DNA from: Microtetraspora niveoalba
GTDB lineage: Bacteria; Actinomycetota; Actinomycetes; Streptosporangiales; Streptosporangiaceae
Assembly (NCBI RefSeq): GCF_001570405.1
Contig: NZ_BBYM01000019.1
Coordinates: forward strand, 126,323-190,322
Reading direction: 5' to 3'
Length of the DNA: 64,000 nucleotides
Positions within the stretch are counted from its first letter, which is position 1; every line of letters starts with the position of its first letter. This document shows, piece after piece, positions 54,544-64,000 of this stretch. Position numbers and translations under genes: made by a program. Under the pieces are notes generated by a model, which was not told the DNA's origin, searched no databases, and saw nothing but the letters and a program-made list of their open reading frames with translations.

Positions 54544-55908
54544 GTGCGTCGACTCCTTCTCGCCGTGGCTCTGGCCACGGGAATCGCGGCCGCGGCCGCC
54601 TCCTCGCCCGCGCAGGCCGCGCAGGCCCGATCAGCACTCGACGAACCGGCGGCAGAGGTCACGGCGGGAGCGTCCGCGGACGCGGCGCGGAGCGGCGCGC
54701 AGGCCGAGGCGGCGCGCGGCCGGACCGGCGGGCACGACCGCTACAAGCGCGTCGGCTACTTCATCCAATGGGGCGTCTACGGCCGGAACTTCCACGTCAA
54801 GGATCTGGAGACCAGCGGCGCCGCCGCGAAACTGACCCACATCAACTACGCCTTCGGCTTCGTCGGCGCCGAGGGGACGTGTTACTCGGCGGACCCGTGG
54901 GCCGACTGGCAGCGCGGCGTGCCCGCCGAACAGAGCGTGGACGGGATCGCGGACGGCGACGACCAGGCGCTCAAGGGAAACCTCAACCAGCTCAGGAAGC
55001 TCAAGGCCAAGCACCCGAACCTGAAGGTGCTGATCTCGCTCGGCGGATGGTCCGGCTCCACGTACTTCTCCGACGCGGTGCTCACCCCGGAGTCGCGGGC
55101 GAAGCTGGCCGCGTCCTGCGTGGACCTGTGGCTCAAGGGCAACCTGCCGGACCTCCCGCAGGGCGCGGCGGCCGGGATCTTCGACGGCATCGATCTCGAC
55201 TGGGAATGGCCCGGCTCCGCCGGGAACGACGGGAACGTCATCCGGCCGGAGGACAAGCAGAACTTCACGCTGTTCCTGGCAGAGCTCCGGCGGCAGATGA
55301 CGGCGGCCGACCGGCACTCCGAGCTCACCGCCTTCCTGCCCGCGGCGGCGGCGAAGATCGACGCCGGGTTCGAGGTCGCCCCGGTCTTCCGCCTGCTCGA
55401 CTTCGCCACGGTCCAGGGCTATGACCTGCACGGCTCCTGGGAGCTCAGGACCGGCCACAACGGCAACCTGCTGTCCGACCGCAAGGACCCGAACCCGGTG
55501 CGGTTCAGCGTGGACCAGACCGTCAAGGACTACGTGTCGCGCGGCGCGCCCAAGAGCAAGATCGTCGTGGGCGTCCCGGCGTACGGGCAGGGCTGGACCG
55601 GCGTGCGGTCCGGCGGCAACGGGCTGTACGCGCCGGCGACCGGTCCCGCCCCGGGTACCTTCGCCGCGGGCACCGAGGACTACAAGATCCTCGCCGGCAA
55701 GCCGGGCAAGCGGTACCGGGACCTGCTGACCGGCACCATGTGGCTCTACGACGGCAACGAGTTCTGGTCGTACGACGACCCCGCGGTCCTGGTACAGAAG
55801 GCGGCCTACATCCGCCTCAAGGGCCTCGGCGGCTCGATGATGTGGTCACTCGATCAGGACGACGCCAAGGCGTCGCTGACCTCGGCACTCTATTCCGTGC
55901 TGCGCTGA
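54544..55908 (+). CDS. Secreted GH18 chitinase
   Basis: A 454-residue exported enzyme with a Sec signal (MRRLLLAVALATGIAAAAASSPAQA), an Ala-rich linker to about residue 65 and one GH18 catalytic domain: KRVGYFIQWGVYGRNF, LKVLISLGGWSGSTYFSD, the complete DxxDxDxE motif in GIDLDWEW (near 218), then QGYDLHGSW and GGSMMWSLDQDD. All catalytic Asp/Glu are present, so it should hydrolyse chitin; no chitin-binding domain is attached. GTG 54544 has AGGGGAT upstream. The palindrome at 54513 probably controls it. A strong hairpin follows. Confidence 0.93.
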   Translation: MRRLLLAVALATGIAAAAASSPAQAAQARSALDEPAAEVTAGASADAARSGAQAEAARGRTGGHDRYKRVGYFIQWGVYGRNFHVKDLETSGAAAKLTHINYAFGFVGAEGTCYSADPWADWQRGVPAEQSVDGIADGDDQALKGNLNQLRKLKAKHPNLKVLISLGGWSGSTYFSDAVLTPESRAKLAASCVDLWLKGNLPDLPQGAAAGIFDGIDLDWEWPGSAGNDGNVIRPEDKQNFTLFLAELRRQMTAADRHSELTAFLPAAAAKIDAGFEVAPVFRLLDFATVQGYDLHGSWELRTGHNGNLLSDRKDPNPVRFSVDQTVKDYVSRGAPKSKIVVGVPAYGQGWTGVRSGGNGLYAPATGPAPGTFAAGTEDYKILAGKPGKRYRDLLTGTMWLYDGNEFWSYDDPAVLVQKAAYIRLKGLGGSMMWSLDQDDAKASLTSALYSVLR

Positions 55909-55921
55909 CCGCCCCCGCGCG

Positions 55922-55959
55922 GCGGGGGCCGGTGTGCCTGGGTTCACATCGGCCCCCGC
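55922..55959 (+). terminator. Hairpin terminator after the chitinase gene
   Basis: GCGGGGGCCGGTGTG pairs with CACATCGGCCCCCGC across a short loop; a competing smaller hairpin (CCCCCGC/GCGGGGG) overlaps its 5' arm. It begins 14 nt after the stop. Confidence 0.75.
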
Positions 55960-56083
55960 TCTCCCCCGGCGACGATCCGATGCCGGGACGCACCACCTCG
56001 GGGACACCGCTCCTACGCCACCGTCCCCAGGGAACCTCGTCACACGCACCGCATCGCGGACAGGACTCTCCCGCCGGCCCGGC

Positions 56084-56383
56084 TCAGGCGGGCGGGCCGG
56101 GAGACTTCGCGAGGGTCGCCAGTTCGAGCAGCGGAGCGAGAACCGCCTGCCGGGGATCCTCCGCCGGGTCGCCCGGCGGCTGGAAACAGCCGGCGGCCGC
56201 GTCGAGCACCGCCGTGATCACGGTCGAGTCCGGAAAGGGGATCTCGACCCCGACGGTGCCGTCCCGGTCGGGCGGGGAGTCTCCGGCATGGAGCCGAAGT
56301 ATCCGTTGCGTCTCCACGGCCATGGCCACGCCGAGCATCGCGGCGCGCATGAACCGCTCGGCGGCGCGGGCGTCTGCGATCAT
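56084..56383 (-). CDS. Hypothetical protein
   Basis: A 99-residue protein, MIADARAAERFMRAAMLGVA at the start, then AVETQRILRLHAGDSPPDRDGTVGVEIPFPDSTVITAVLDAAAGCFQPP and a helical C-terminus. I do not recognise the family; no membrane segment, signal or catalytic motif is seen. The ATG at 56383 is well supported by GGAGG 6-7 nt upstream. It lies alone between the chitinase terminator and the lepA terminator, on the lepA strand but about 200 nt after it. Confidence 0.65.
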   Translation of the reverse strand: MIADARAAERFMRAAMLGVAMAVETQRILRLHAGDSPPDRDGTVGVEIPFPDSTVITAVLDAAAGCFQPPGDPAEDPRQAVLAPLLELATLAKSPGPPA

Positions 56384-56582
56384 TTCCGACCTCCGAATCG
56401 CACAGGCGTTCGATCCGAAGGTATGCCAGAGGACCGACATTTTCCGGGCTATCGAGGTTTCCGCCGGCCCGCCCCTCGCGTAACCGCCGTTCGATGCGCG
56501 TCCGGGCGAGCGCCCCCACGTGCCCGGCACATCGGCCGCCGGGTCCCGGGGGGCGGCGCGGCCGGGAAAAGCCGCCACCGAA

Positions 56583-56621
56583 CGCTGACGCGGCGCGGAA
56601 CACGCCGCATCAGCGTCAGCG
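56583..56621 (-). terminator. Hairpin terminator of lepA
   Basis: CGCTGACGC pairs with GCGTCAGCG (9 bp), with an inner GGCG/CGCC stem. It begins 3 nt after the lepA stop. Confidence 0.75.
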
Positions 56622-56623
56622 GC

Positions 56624-58450
56624 TCACTTCTTCGGCTTGTCGGCCGAGGACGTCTCGGTGGAGAGGGCGGCCACGAACGCCTCCTGCGGAACCTCGACGC
56701 GGCCGACCATCTTCATCCGCTTCTTGCCTTCCTTCTGCTTCTCCAGCAGCTTGCGCTTACGGCTGATGTCGCCGCCGTAGCACTTGGCGAGGACGTCCTT
56801 GCGGATGGCGCGGATGTTCTCACGGGCGATGACGCGGGCCCCGATGGCCGCCTGGATGGGCACCTCGAACTGCTGCCTCGGGATGAGGTCCTTGAGCTTC
56901 TTGGCCATCTCGACGCCGTACGCGTACGCCTTCTCGCGGTGGACGATCGCGCTGAAGGCGTCGACGGCCTCGCCCTGCAGGAGGATGTCGACCTTGACGA
57001 GGTCGGCGGACTGCTCGCCGGAGGGCTCGTAGTCGAGCGAGGCGTAGCCGCGCGTCTTCGACTTGAGCTGGTCGAAGAAGTCGAAGATGATCTCGCCGAG
57101 CGGCAGGGTGTAGCGGATCTCGACCCGGTCCTCCGACAGGTAGTCCATGCCCTCGAGGCTGCCGCGCCGTCCCTGGCAGAGCTCCATGATGGCGCCGATG
57201 AACTCGGCGGGGGCGAGCAGCGTGGCCTTGACCATCGGCTCGTAGATCTCGGCGATCTTGCCTTCGGGGAACTCGGACGGGTTGGTGACGATCAGCTCGC
57301 GGCCGTCCTCCATGATCACCCGGTAGATCACGTTGGGCGCGGTGGAGATGAGCGAGAGGTTGAACTCGCGCTCCAGCCGCTCCCGCACGATCTCCATGTG
57401 GAGCAGGCCGAGGAAGCCGCAGCGGAAGCCGAAGCCGAGCGCGGCCGAGGTCTCGGGCTCGTAGACGAGCGCGGCGTCGTTGAGCCGCAGCTTGTCGAGG
57501 GCCTCGCGCAGCTCGGGGTAGTCGTCGCCGTCGATCGGATAGAGCCCGGAGTAGACCATGGGCTTGGGGTGCTCGTACCCGCCGAGCGGGTCCTGCGCCG
57601 ACCGGGACGCGCTGGTGACCGTGTCGCCGACCCGCGACTGGCGGACGTCCTTCACGCCGGTGATGAGGTAGCCCACCTCGCCGACGCCGAGTCCGGCGGA
57701 CGGCATGGGCTCGGGCGAGATGACGCCGATCTCCAGGAGCTCGTGCTGCGCGCCGGTGGACATCATGAGCAGCCGCTCGCGCTTGGAGAGCTGCCCGTCC
57801 ACGACCCGGACGTACGTGACGACGCCCCGGTAGGTGTCGTAGACCGAGTCGAAGATCAGCGCGCGGGCGGGCGCGTCCGCGTCGCCGACGGGCGCGGGGA
57901 TGGTCGCGACCACGTGGTCGAGCAGCTCCGTGACGCCGACGCCGGTCTTGCCGGAGACGCGCAGCACGTCGGACGGGTCGCACCCGATGAGCCCGGCCAG
58001 CTCCTCGGCGTACTTCTCGGGCTGGGCCGCGGGCAGGTCGATCTTGTTGAGGACCGGGATGATGTGCAGGTCGGCGCTCATGGCCAGATAGAGGTTGGCC
58101 AGCGTCTGGGCCTCGATGCCCTGGGCCGCGTCGACGAGCAGGATCGCACCCTCGCACGCCTCGAGCGAGCGGGACACCTCGTAGGAGAAGTCCACGTGAC
58201 CGGGCGTGTCGATCATGTTGAGCACGTGGCCGTTCCACGGGAGCCGCACGGCCTGCGACTTGATCGTGATGCCGCGCTCTCGCTCGATGTCCATGCGGTC
58301 GAGGTACTGCGCGCGCATGGAGCGGTCGTCGACCACACCGGTGAGCTGCAGCATCCGGTCGGCGAGAGTTGACTTGCCATGGTCGATATGCGCGATGATG
58401 CAGAAGTTGCGGATCAACGCGGGGTCGGTCTGGCCAGGCTGAGTGCGCAC
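56624..58450 (-). CDS. lepA: Elongation factor 4
   Basis: This 608-residue ribosomal GTPase back-translocates stalled ribosomes or helps initiation. G1 [10 protein letters not shown] (near 18), G2 [11 protein letters not shown]3 DTPGHVDF, G4 NKID and G5 VSGKTG are intact, followed by domains II, III, V-like ([12 protein letters not shown]) and the EF4-specific C-terminal domain ([46 protein letters not shown]). The start is uncertain: GTG 58450 ([17 protein letters not shown]) fits family length, while upstream in-frame codons add an unconserved Arg-rich lead. It is divergent from the GH18-like anchored protein. Confidence 0.95.
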   Translation of the reverse strand: MRTQPGQTDPALIRNFCIIAHIDHGKSTLADRMLQLTGVVDDRSMRAQYLDRMDIERERGITIKSQAVRLPWNGHVLNMIDTPGHVDFSYEVSRSLEACEGAILLVDAAQGIEAQTLANLYLAMSADLHIIPVLNKIDLPAAQPEKYAEELAGLIGCDPSDVLRVSGKTGVGVTELLDHVVATIPAPVGDADAPARALIFDSVYDTYRGVVTYVRVVDGQLSKRERLLMMSTGAQHELLEIGVISPEPMPSAGLGVGEVGYLITGVKDVRQSRVGDTVTSASRSAQDPLGGYEHPKPMVYSGLYPIDGDDYPELREALDKLRLNDAALVYEPETSAALGFGFRCGFLGLLHMEIVRERLEREFNLSLISTAPNVIYRVIMEDGRELIVTNPSEFPEGKIAEIYEPMVKATLLAPAEFIGAIMELCQGRRGSLEGMDYLSEDRVEIRYTLPLGEIIFDFFDQLKSKTRGYASLDYEPSGEQSADLVKVDILLQGEAVDAFSAIVHREKAYAYGVEMAKKLKDLIPRQQFEVPIQAAIGARVIARENIRAIRKDVLAKCYGGDISRKRKLLEKQKEGKKRMKMVGRVEVPQEAFVAALSTETSSADKPKK

Positions 58451-58572
58451 CGAGGTCCGTTTCAACAGGGTTTGTGACTGCGAGCGACGGATCGGGCCGT
58501 GCCGTCTCCGGAGCGGCCCTCTCTCCCGTCGTCGGCTGGCGAACCAGCCAACCTCCATGGTGGCATGTCCGG

Positions 58573-59565
58573 ATGCTTGCCTTGACCATCACCAAGCGGG
58601 TGATCAGGTGGAGCGCGATCGTCCTGGCCGTGCTGCTCGCCGCCGGACTGATCGCGCTCGCGGCGTTGCGCCTCCAGTTCACCGGCTCCCCGGCCGCCTG
58701 GGCGAGGAGCACGGGCCACGACGCGCTGTGGATGGGACACGCGTGGGTCGACGGCCGCCGCACAGCCGCCGACGTCGACGCCCTCGCCGCACGGCTGGGC
58801 TCCGTCAGGGACGTGTACGTGCACAGCGGCCCCTACTCGTACGACGGCACACTTCCCCCCGACAAATATCCCAATGCCAAAAATTTTTTGAAATGGTGGA
58901 AGGAGCGGCTTCCCGGGGTGCGGGTGTCCGCGTGGCTGGGGCAGCGCCTCGATCCGGGATTTCTCGACCTGAGCGACCCCGCGACCAGGAAACGCGTCGT
59001 CGCCGGCGCCAAGGCCCTCGTCGATCTCGGCTACGACGGCATCCATTACGACTTCGAACCGGTGCCCGACGGCGACCCCGACTTCCTGGACGTGCTCCGC
59101 GAGACCCGGCGGGTCATCGGCTCGCGCCCCTTGTCCGTCGCCACCCAGCAGATCGAGCCGCTGCCCGGCGCCGCCCTCCCCGCCCGGCTCGTCATCGGCC
59201 ACGAGAAGTACTGGAGCCGCGGCTACTTCCGCGAGGTGACCGGCCTCACCGACCAGGTCGCGATCATGACGTACGACTCCTGGACCTTCCTCCCCTCGCT
59301 CTACGGCGGCCACGTCGTACGGCAGGCGGACATCGCGTTGGACCTCGTACCCGAGGACAAGACCCTGCTCATCGGGGCCCCGGCGTACCACGACCACGTC
59401 GGGGACCACGCGGAGAGCGTGGCGACGGCGGCGGAGGGCGCCCGCCTGGCCCTGACCGGCCGCGGCCGCCGCGCCAACGTGGGCCTCGCGATGTACGTCG
59501 ACTTCGCGGCGACGGAGGACGACTGGCGGGAGTACGAGGATTCCTGGGTCAGGCCGCACCCCTGA
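58573..59565 (+). CDS. Membrane-anchored GH18-like glycosidase-fold protein
   Basis: A 330-residue protein with an N-terminal anchor helix ([20 protein letters not shown]) and a TIM-barrel domain outside the membrane: [29 protein letters not shown], the catalytic strand [18 protein letters not shown] (near 155) and [14 protein letters not shown]. Compared with the GH18 DxxDxDxE motif it reads DGIHYDFE: the second Asp is His, while the third Asp and the catalytic Glu remain. It may act on cell-wall or capsule glycans; the substrate is unknown. ATG 58573 starts before the anchor; no strong ribosome binding site is seen. It is divergent from lepA. Confidence 0.75.
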   Translation: MLALTITKRVIRWSAIVLAVLLAAGLIALAALRLQFTGSPAAWARSTGHDALWMGHAWVDGRRTAADVDALAARLGSVRDVYVHSGPYSYDGTLPPDKYPNAKNFLKWWKERLPGVRVSAWLGQRLDPGFLDLSDPATRKRVVAGAKALVDLGYDGIHYDFEPVPDGDPDFLDVLRETRRVIGSRPLSVATQQIEPLPGAALPARLVIGHEKYWSRGYFREVTGLTDQVAIMTYDSWTFLPSLYGGHVVRQADIALDLVPEDKTLLIGAPAYHDHVGDHAESVATAAEGARLALTGRGRRANVGLAMYVDFAATEDDWREYEDSWVRPHP

Positions 59566-59618
59566 CGGCGTCCGTCCGGGTTAGGATTGCGACGCAGGTG
59601 ACCACCCGTTCGCTCGAT

Positions 59619-59648
59619 TTGAGCGACATCGCGGGCTGTTGGTACCCT
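59619..59648 (+). promoter_or_regulatory. rpsT promoter
   Basis: TTGAGC (59619-59624) and TACCCT (59643-59648) are 18 bp apart, about 75 nt upstream of the rpsT start. The intervening leader (59655-59724) may carry autoregulatory structure, but none was obvious. Confidence 0.7.
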
Positions 59649-59724
59649 GTTCAACTGCGTGTGGCGCGCCCTCTCTCGAGCCCGCGCGCCCCATCCGACC
59701 AAGACTCACACCGAGGCTTTCTTC

Positions 59725-59997
59725 GTGGCGAACATCAAGTCCCAGATCAAGCGCAACCGGCAGAACGAGAAGGCCCGGGTGCGCAACAAGGCCGTCAAGT
59801 CCTCCCTGAAGACGGCGGTCCGCAAGTTCCGCGAGGTCGCCGACCAGGGCGACGTCGAGGCGACCCTGGCCGCCCTGCGCTCCGCGAGCCGTCAGCTCGA
59901 CAAGGCCGTCAGCAAGGGCGTCATCCACAAGAACCAGGCCGCCAACCGCAAGTCGGCGATCGCCAAGCGCGCCGCCGCCCTGCAGGCCGCCAAGTAG
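59725..59997 (+). CDS. rpsT: 30S ribosomal protein S20
   Basis: A 90-residue, highly basic, all-helical protein that binds the 5' and 3' minor domains of 16S rRNA. The family start [22 protein letters not shown] and the [20 protein letters not shown]-terminus are diagnostic. It starts at GTG 59725. Opposite orientation to lepA with one gene between is a variant of the usual holA-rpsT-lepA neighbourhood; holA is not in the window. A terminator hairpin follows. Confidence 0.96.
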   Translation: MANIKSQIKRNRQNEKARVRNKAVKSSLKTAVRKFREVADQGDVEATLAALRSASRQLDKAVSKGVIHKNQAANRKSAIAKRAAALQAAK

Positions 59998-60041
59998 TCC
60001 CCGCTGTCGCCCGCCTCGGCGCGGGCCGCGGAGGTACGCCA

Positions 60042-60070
60042 CGCCGCATCCCCCCGGGGGTGCGGCGTTT
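60042..60070 (+). terminator. rpsT terminator
   Basis: CGCCGCA-T-CCCCC pairs with GGGGG-TGCGGCG (12 bp with one bulged T), followed by TTT. Confidence 0.88.
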
Positions 60071-60407
60071 CGGCGTTCTCCTCCCGTTTTCGGCCTGTTT
60101 CCGGGCTGTCCCCCAGGTCCCCGCTTTTCCCGGGATCCCGCCTGCCGAGCGGTTCCCCGGCGCGCGATCCGCGGAGCGGCCGCGGTTTCGCCGACGCTGG
60201 ACACCGGCTTTATTGTGATTTAGCGGATTCGATTACAGGGACCGTGCCGGGAATTCAATCCCGATCAAGTCAGAAAATGTCACGGTTTCGATATCACGTC
60301 CGGGTCGCCGCCCCGCATCGACTCCGTCACCTAACTACCTGACCGATCGTCAAGCGTCTTATGGTGAGGCGATCGAGAGGTCAATCGGGCGAACACGAGG
60401 ACGGCAC
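60071..60407. other. Intergenic region upstream of the FtsX-like operon
   Basis: No gene is seen in this 337-nt region. It is unusually A/T-rich around 60200-60290 for this genome. Near its right end TATGGT (60360-60365) could be a -10, and TGAC-CGATC-GTCA (60340-60352) is a small symmetric site overlapping the upstream promoter region that might bind a repressor. Confidence 0.5.
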
Positions 60408-63065
60408 ATGCGGGGGCGGGCACCGCTGGTATTCCGGCGCGCGTTGAGCGAGCCGCTCCTCCTGGCGGCGGCGTTCGGATCCATTCTTCTGGCCACGACC
60501 ACACTGGTCGCACTCATGACGTACGCCGCCTCGGTCACCGATCGGGGCGTGCGGCAGGCGGTGGAGACCGCGTCGCTCACCGTCACCTCCACCACCGTCA
60601 CCTCCTCGGTCCGGGCGAACGACTACGCCCGCATCGACACGATGGTCCGCGACGAGATCGACCGCGGGTACGCCTCGGTCCCCCACCGCGTGGTGAGCGG
60701 CGCCAAGTCCGACTCGTACGCGATGCCCGGCCAGGAGGGGCGCGAGCGGCCCGACCTGACCCGGTTCGCCACGTACGACGACCTCCAGGAGCACGCCGAC
60801 CTGGTCGCCGGCGCGTGGCCGTCCGAGAGCGCCGCGAGCACGGGCACGGGTGACGGCGCCACGGTGAAGGCCGCCCTCTCGGAGCCCGCCGCCGAGGCCA
60901 TGCGGGTCGCGGCGGGCGGCGCCTTCGAGGTCGTCGGACGGCTGGACGGCCGCACGGTCAAGGTCGAGGTCACCGGCGTCTTCCGGCTGCGCGCCTCGGA
61001 CCGCGACCGGTGGGCGGGTGACGAACTGCTCCGCGACGGGACCCAGGTCGGCGACTACACGACGTACGGGCCGCTCGTGGTCCCCGCGAAGACGTTCCTC
61101 GGCCGGTTCGCCACCGGCGTCTCGGCGAGCTGGATGGCCGTGCCCGACCTGGGCGGTCTGACCCGTGAGGACCTGCGTCCCCTGGCCGCGTCGGTCACCG
61201 GCATCGCGGGCGCGCTCAAGGGCGGATGCACGGGATGCACGGTCTCCACCGGGCTCCCCGGAATGCTCACCCAGCTCGACCGGGCCGCGCTCGTCGCCCG
61301 CTCGACGATGCTGATCCCGGTGCTCCAGCTCCTGGTGCTCGCCGCGTACGCGCTGACCCTGACCGCCCGGCTGCTGACCGACCACCGCAGGATGGAGATC
61401 GCGCTGCTGCGCTCGCGCGGCGCGGGATCGGTCCGCCTGGCCGCCCTCGCGGGCGGCGAGGCGCTGCTGGTCGCGCTGCCCTGCGCGATCGCCGCGCCGT
61501 ACCTGGCGCCGCTCCTGCTCGCGCTCATCGGCGGGTCCGGGACGCCGCTGTGGCAGGCGCCCGGCGTTGCCACCTTCGCCGTCGCGGTCGGCGTGGCGCT
61601 CGCCTGCGCCGTGCTCCTCGCGCTTCCCGCCGTCCGCGGCGCCCGCAGGACGTACGTCGAGGAGCAGGGGGCGCGCGGGCGCGGCGAGCGGCAGGGCCTG
61701 ATCCAGCGGGCCGGTGCCGACCTCGCGCTGCTCGTGGTGGCGGCGCTGGCGATCTGGCAGCTCCAGCGTTACGGCGCGCCGGTGACCGAGACGACGAGCG
61801 GCGATCTGGGCATCGACCCGCTCATCGTGACGGGGCCGGCGCTCGCGCTGCTGTGCGGCGGCCTGCTGGGCCTGCGGCTGGTCCCCCTCATCTCCCGGCT
61901 CCTGGAGCGGGTGACGGCGCGGCGGCCCGGGTTCGCCGCCGCCGTCGGAGTGCGGCAGGTGAGCAGGCGGTCCGCCCGCTATTCGGGCCCGGCGCTGCTG
62001 CTGACCATGGCCGTCGCGATCGGCGCGCTGTCCCTCGCCACCACGGCCACCTGGCGGCAGTCGCAGGACGACCAGGCCAGGCATCTCTCCGGTGCCGACC
62101 TGCGGGTGACCGCCGCGCAGGGCGACACGGCGGACGGCTACGCGTCGCTGCCCGGGGTCACCTCGATCATGCCGGTCCACCGGGTGCGGGCGGCCATGGG
62201 AGGCGGCGACGTCGACCTCGTCGCGGCGGACGCGGCCAAGCTGCCCGAGGTCATGCTGATGCGTCCGGATCTGTCCGACCTGCCGCTCGCCACGCTGGCC
62301 GCCCGTCTCGTCCCGAACGGCCCGGCGCTGCCGGTCGTGGTCACCGACGACCTGGCCAAGGAGCGCACGCTGACCGTCGGCACGTCGCCCGTCCCGATCG
62401 AGGTGGTGGGCACCGTACGGGCCATGCCGGGCACGCCCGCGGGTTCCTCGGCGGTCCTCGCCGACCTGTCCGCGCTGCGTACGGCGGGCAAGGTCCCGGC
62501 CGCGGCGACGGAGTGGTGGCTGGCCGTCTCCGGCGACGACACCTCTGCCGCGGCGGCGGCCCTGGCGAAGCGGGACACGGACGTGATCGAGATCGGCGCC
62601 CTGACCCGGCAGCTCAGGGACGACCCGCTGGCGGGCGGCCTGCGGGGGGCGCTGCTTCTCGGGTTCGTCGCCGCGCTCGCGTTCGCCGTGCTGGGCTTCC
62701 TGGTGAACGCGGCCGTGTCCGCGAGGGAGCGGCGGTCGGAGTTCGCGCTGCTCGGGGCGCTCGGCGTCGGTTTCCGGCAGATGCTCGGCCTGCTCGCCGT
62801 CGAGCAGTCGTTCGTCATCGCGCTGTCGCTGGTCGCCGGAGTGCTGCTCGCGGTGATCGTGGCCATGGCGGTGGTGCCGTCCATCGTGCTGACCGGGCAG
62901 GCGACGGCGGTGACGCCGTCGGTGATGCTGGACATCCCGTGGCCGGGCATCGCCGCGCTCGGCCTCGCGGTCGCGGCGGTGCTCGTGGTGGTCGTGTACG
63001 GGCTGGCCCGCTCGCTGCACCGGCGCGGGCCGGGCGGCGTGCTGCGTTCGGGGGAGGACCGATGA
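60408..63065 (+). CDS. FtsX-like ABC transporter permease
   Basis: An 885-residue integral membrane protein of the MacB/FtsX superfamily: one N-terminal helix (LLAAAFGSILLATTTLVALM), an extracellular domain (about 50-295), a first FtsX-like core of helices near 300-420 (LIPVLQLLVLAAYALTL, RRMEIALLRSRGAGSVRLAAL), a second external domain (about 560-735) and a second FtsX core (about 740-870, with RERRSEFALLGALGVGFRQMLGLLAVEQSF). It likely acts with the overlapping second permease and an ATPase outside the window, moving lipids, peptides or proteins across the envelope. Start ATG 60408. Confidence 0.88.
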   Translation: MRGRAPLVFRRALSEPLLLAAAFGSILLATTTLVALMTYAASVTDRGVRQAVETASLTVTSTTVTSSVRANDYARIDTMVRDEIDRGYASVPHRVVSGAKSDSYAMPGQEGRERPDLTRFATYDDLQEHADLVAGAWPSESAASTGTGDGATVKAALSEPAAEAMRVAAGGAFEVVGRLDGRTVKVEVTGVFRLRASDRDRWAGDELLRDGTQVGDYTTYGPLVVPAKTFLGRFATGVSASWMAVPDLGGLTREDLRPLAASVTGIAGALKGGCTGCTVSTGLPGMLTQLDRAALVARSTMLIPVLQLLVLAAYALTLTARLLTDHRRMEIALLRSRGAGSVRLAALAGGEALLVALPCAIAAPYLAPLLLALIGGSGTPLWQAPGVATFAVAVGVALACAVLLALPAVRGARRTYVEEQGARGRGERQGLIQRAGADLALLVVAALAIWQLQRYGAPVTETTSGDLGIDPLIVTGPALALLCGGLLGLRLVPLISRLLERVTARRPGFAAAVGVRQVSRRSARYSGPALLLTMAVAIGALSLATTATWRQSQDDQARHLSGADLRVTAAQGDTADGYASLPGVTSIMPVHRVRAAMGGGDVDLVAADAAKLPEVMLMRPDLSDLPLATLAARLVPNGPALPVVVTDDLAKERTLTVGTSPVPIEVVGTVRAMPGTPAGSSAVLADLSALRTAGKVPAAATEWWLAVSGDDTSAAAAALAKRDTDVIEIGALTRQLRDDPLAGGLRGALLLGFVAALAFAVLGFLVNAAVSARERRSEFALLGALGVGFRQMLGLLAVEQSFVIALSLVAGVLLAVIVAMAVVPSIVLTGQATAVTPSVMLDIPWPGIAALGLAVAAVLVVVVYGLARSLHRRGPGGVLRSGEDR

Positions 63066-64000
63066 TCCGGCTGCTCGCGGCCCACAGAGGCACGGCGGCC
63101 CTGCTCGCGCTGCTCACGCTGGCCGGGTCGCTGCTGCTGGCCGGGCTCCCCCGGGCCCTGGAGACGTCCCTGGACGAGAGCGCGGCAACCACGCTGCGCA
63201 CCTCGCCTCCGCTGACGACCGCGCTGACCGTCAACTTGAACGGCTCCTACAGCTTCACCCCGCCGAAGAGCATCGATGAGATTGCGCGGGCGAACGAGTC
63301 CTGGCGGTCCTCGATGCCGCCGACCATACGCGGCGTCCTGGACGGCGTCCCCAGGTTCGGCCACGTCATAGAGCACAAGATGCAGATCGGGCGGCACCGC
63401 TACCTGCTCCTCGGCTGGGCCAACGACATGGCCTCCCGGATCAGGTACGTCGCGGGCGAGGCCCCCGGGCCGGGTGACGGGCCCAAGCGGCTCGAGATCT
63501 CCCTCCCGGCCAAGCCCGCCGCCGAGTTCGGGATCAAGCTCGGCGACACGATCTCGTTCGAGGGCTACCAGGCCGTCGTCACCGGCATCTGGGAGCCGCT
63601 GGCCCCTGAGGACCCGTACTGGAGCACCTACCAGAACGGGAGGACGGAGGTCGTCAAGACCCGTCCGCCGCTCGCCGACGAGGACGACCTGCAGATCTTC
63701 GGCCTGGCCAACGGAGACGCGCTGGCGAGCGGGGCCCTCCGGGTGCTCTATAGCTGGACGTTCCAGGTGAACCCGGCGGCCGTCACCGCCCGCAACGCGC
63801 GGGACGTGCTCGACGCGGTGGCCGAGGCGGACCGCATGGTGACGTCCGGCCCGCAGACCGTCTCCGTCACCACGGGAATCCCCGTCCAAGGAGGGGGCAG
63901 CACCCTCTTCACCGGGCTCGACCGGATTCTCACGGAGTTCCTCGACCGGCTCGCCACCACACGCGCGCTGATGGTGGTCCTCCTCGGCGGGTTCGCCGTG
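63062..64000 (+). CDS. Second FtsX-like permease (partial, runs off the window)
   Basis: The first 313 codons of a membrane protein coupled to the preceding permease by an ATGA overlap. It has an N-terminal helix (TAALLALLTLAGSLLLAGLP) and then a long extracellular domain rich in beta structure (VIEHKMQIGRHRYLLLGWAN, GIKLGDTISFEGYQAVVTGIWEPL). A second hydrophobic stretch begins at the window end (ALMVVLLGGFAV). This is the same plan as its neighbour, so the two probably form a heterodimeric transporter. No stop or ATP-binding domain is visible before the edge. Confidence 0.83.
   Translation, partial: MIRLLAAHRGTAALLALLTLAGSLLLAGLPRALETSLDESAATTLRTSPPLTTALTVNLNGSYSFTPPKSIDEIARANESWRSSMPPTIRGVLDGVPRFGHVIEHKMQIGRHRYLLLGWANDMASRIRYVAGEAPGPGDGPKRLEISLPAKPAAEFGIKLGDTISFEGYQAVVTGIWEPLAPEDPYWSTYQNGRTEVVKTRPPLADEDDLQIFGLANGDALASGALRVLYSWTFQVNPAAVTARNARDVLDAVAEADRMVTSGPQTVSVTTGIPVQGGGSTLFTGLDRILTEFLDRLATTRALMVVLLGGFAV

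Overview
The window is high-GC DNA with Streptosporangiales-like actinobacterial features: heavy G/C third-position bias, many GTG starts, SigA-type -10 boxes 6-8 nt upstream of start codons (leaderless mRNAs), XRE/DUF5753, SARP, MarR, TetR and LysR regulators, and conserved actinobacterial families (DUF2630, DUF3097, DUF6703, DUF4870, DUF4132). The genus cannot be fixed from the sequence alone. No rRNA, tRNA, insertion sequence, prophage or CRISPR array was seen.

A conserved minus-strand backbone of translation, RNA and cell-wall genes runs through the window: lepA (56.6-58.5 kb), hemW, hrcA-dnaJ2-rsmE, a HIT protein, phoH-ybeY-corC, a cytidine-deaminase-fold protein with era, leuA, recO-uppS and glyS (0.2-1.6 kb), with rpsT facing away next to lepA. 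Accessory blocks, mostly on the plus strand, are inserted between these genes.

Region by region. 0-2.6 kb: end of a secreted peptidase, glyS, a small monooxygenase-fold protein and DUF6703. 2.7-5.7 kb: a zinc operon znuA-znuC-znuB-zur with a Zur-box-like palindrome on its promoter. 5.8-9.4 kb: CGNR regulator, secreted GH18-like protein, uppS and recO. 9.7-12 kb: a CDP-alcohol phosphatidyltransferase and its membrane partner. 12-14.6 kb: an ATPase-fold/XRE-DUF5753 pair and a LysR regulator. 15-17.6 kb: an AsnC regulator, a DDAH-like amidinohydrolase and ornithine aminotransferase, probably an arginine catabolic unit. 17.7-24 kb: PhoD phosphatase, MarR, then a cytoplasmic AmiC-like sensor, an APC permease and an acetamidase/formamidase. 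24-26.2 kb: an oxidoreductase and a TetR/DUF2568 pair with a palindromic operator array. 26.5-28.4 kb: leuA with a leucine leader peptide (MLRGLLLIRRGEGL) and an attenuator-like hairpin.

The most unusual locus is at 29.9-34.4 kb. Two adjacent genes encode transmembrane Ser/Thr kinases whose outer part is a glycoside hydrolase family 6 (cellulase-type) domain. Both have lost the catalytic acid Asp (EPD to EPN), and one has also lost the RDC Asp, so they look like carbohydrate-sensing receptor kinases built on a dead cellulase. Their kinase halves are nearly identical in DNA with a diverged stretch in the middle, as if shaped by gene conversion, and a decayed fragment of the GH6 region lies just downstream. 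A C-terminally truncated DUF4132 gene follows.

36-47 kb: era operon, a SARP/LAL-type giant regulator, corC-ybeY-phoH, HIT, and a SigE-family sigma factor with a membrane partner. 47-54 kb: rsmE, dnaJ2, hrcA with a CIRCE element, DUF3097, DUF4870 and hemW. 54-64 kb: tandem 79/80-bp repeats, a secreted GH18 chitinase with a palindromic operator, lepA, a membrane-anchored GH18-like protein, rpsT, and two overlapping FtsX-type permease genes, the second cut by the window end.
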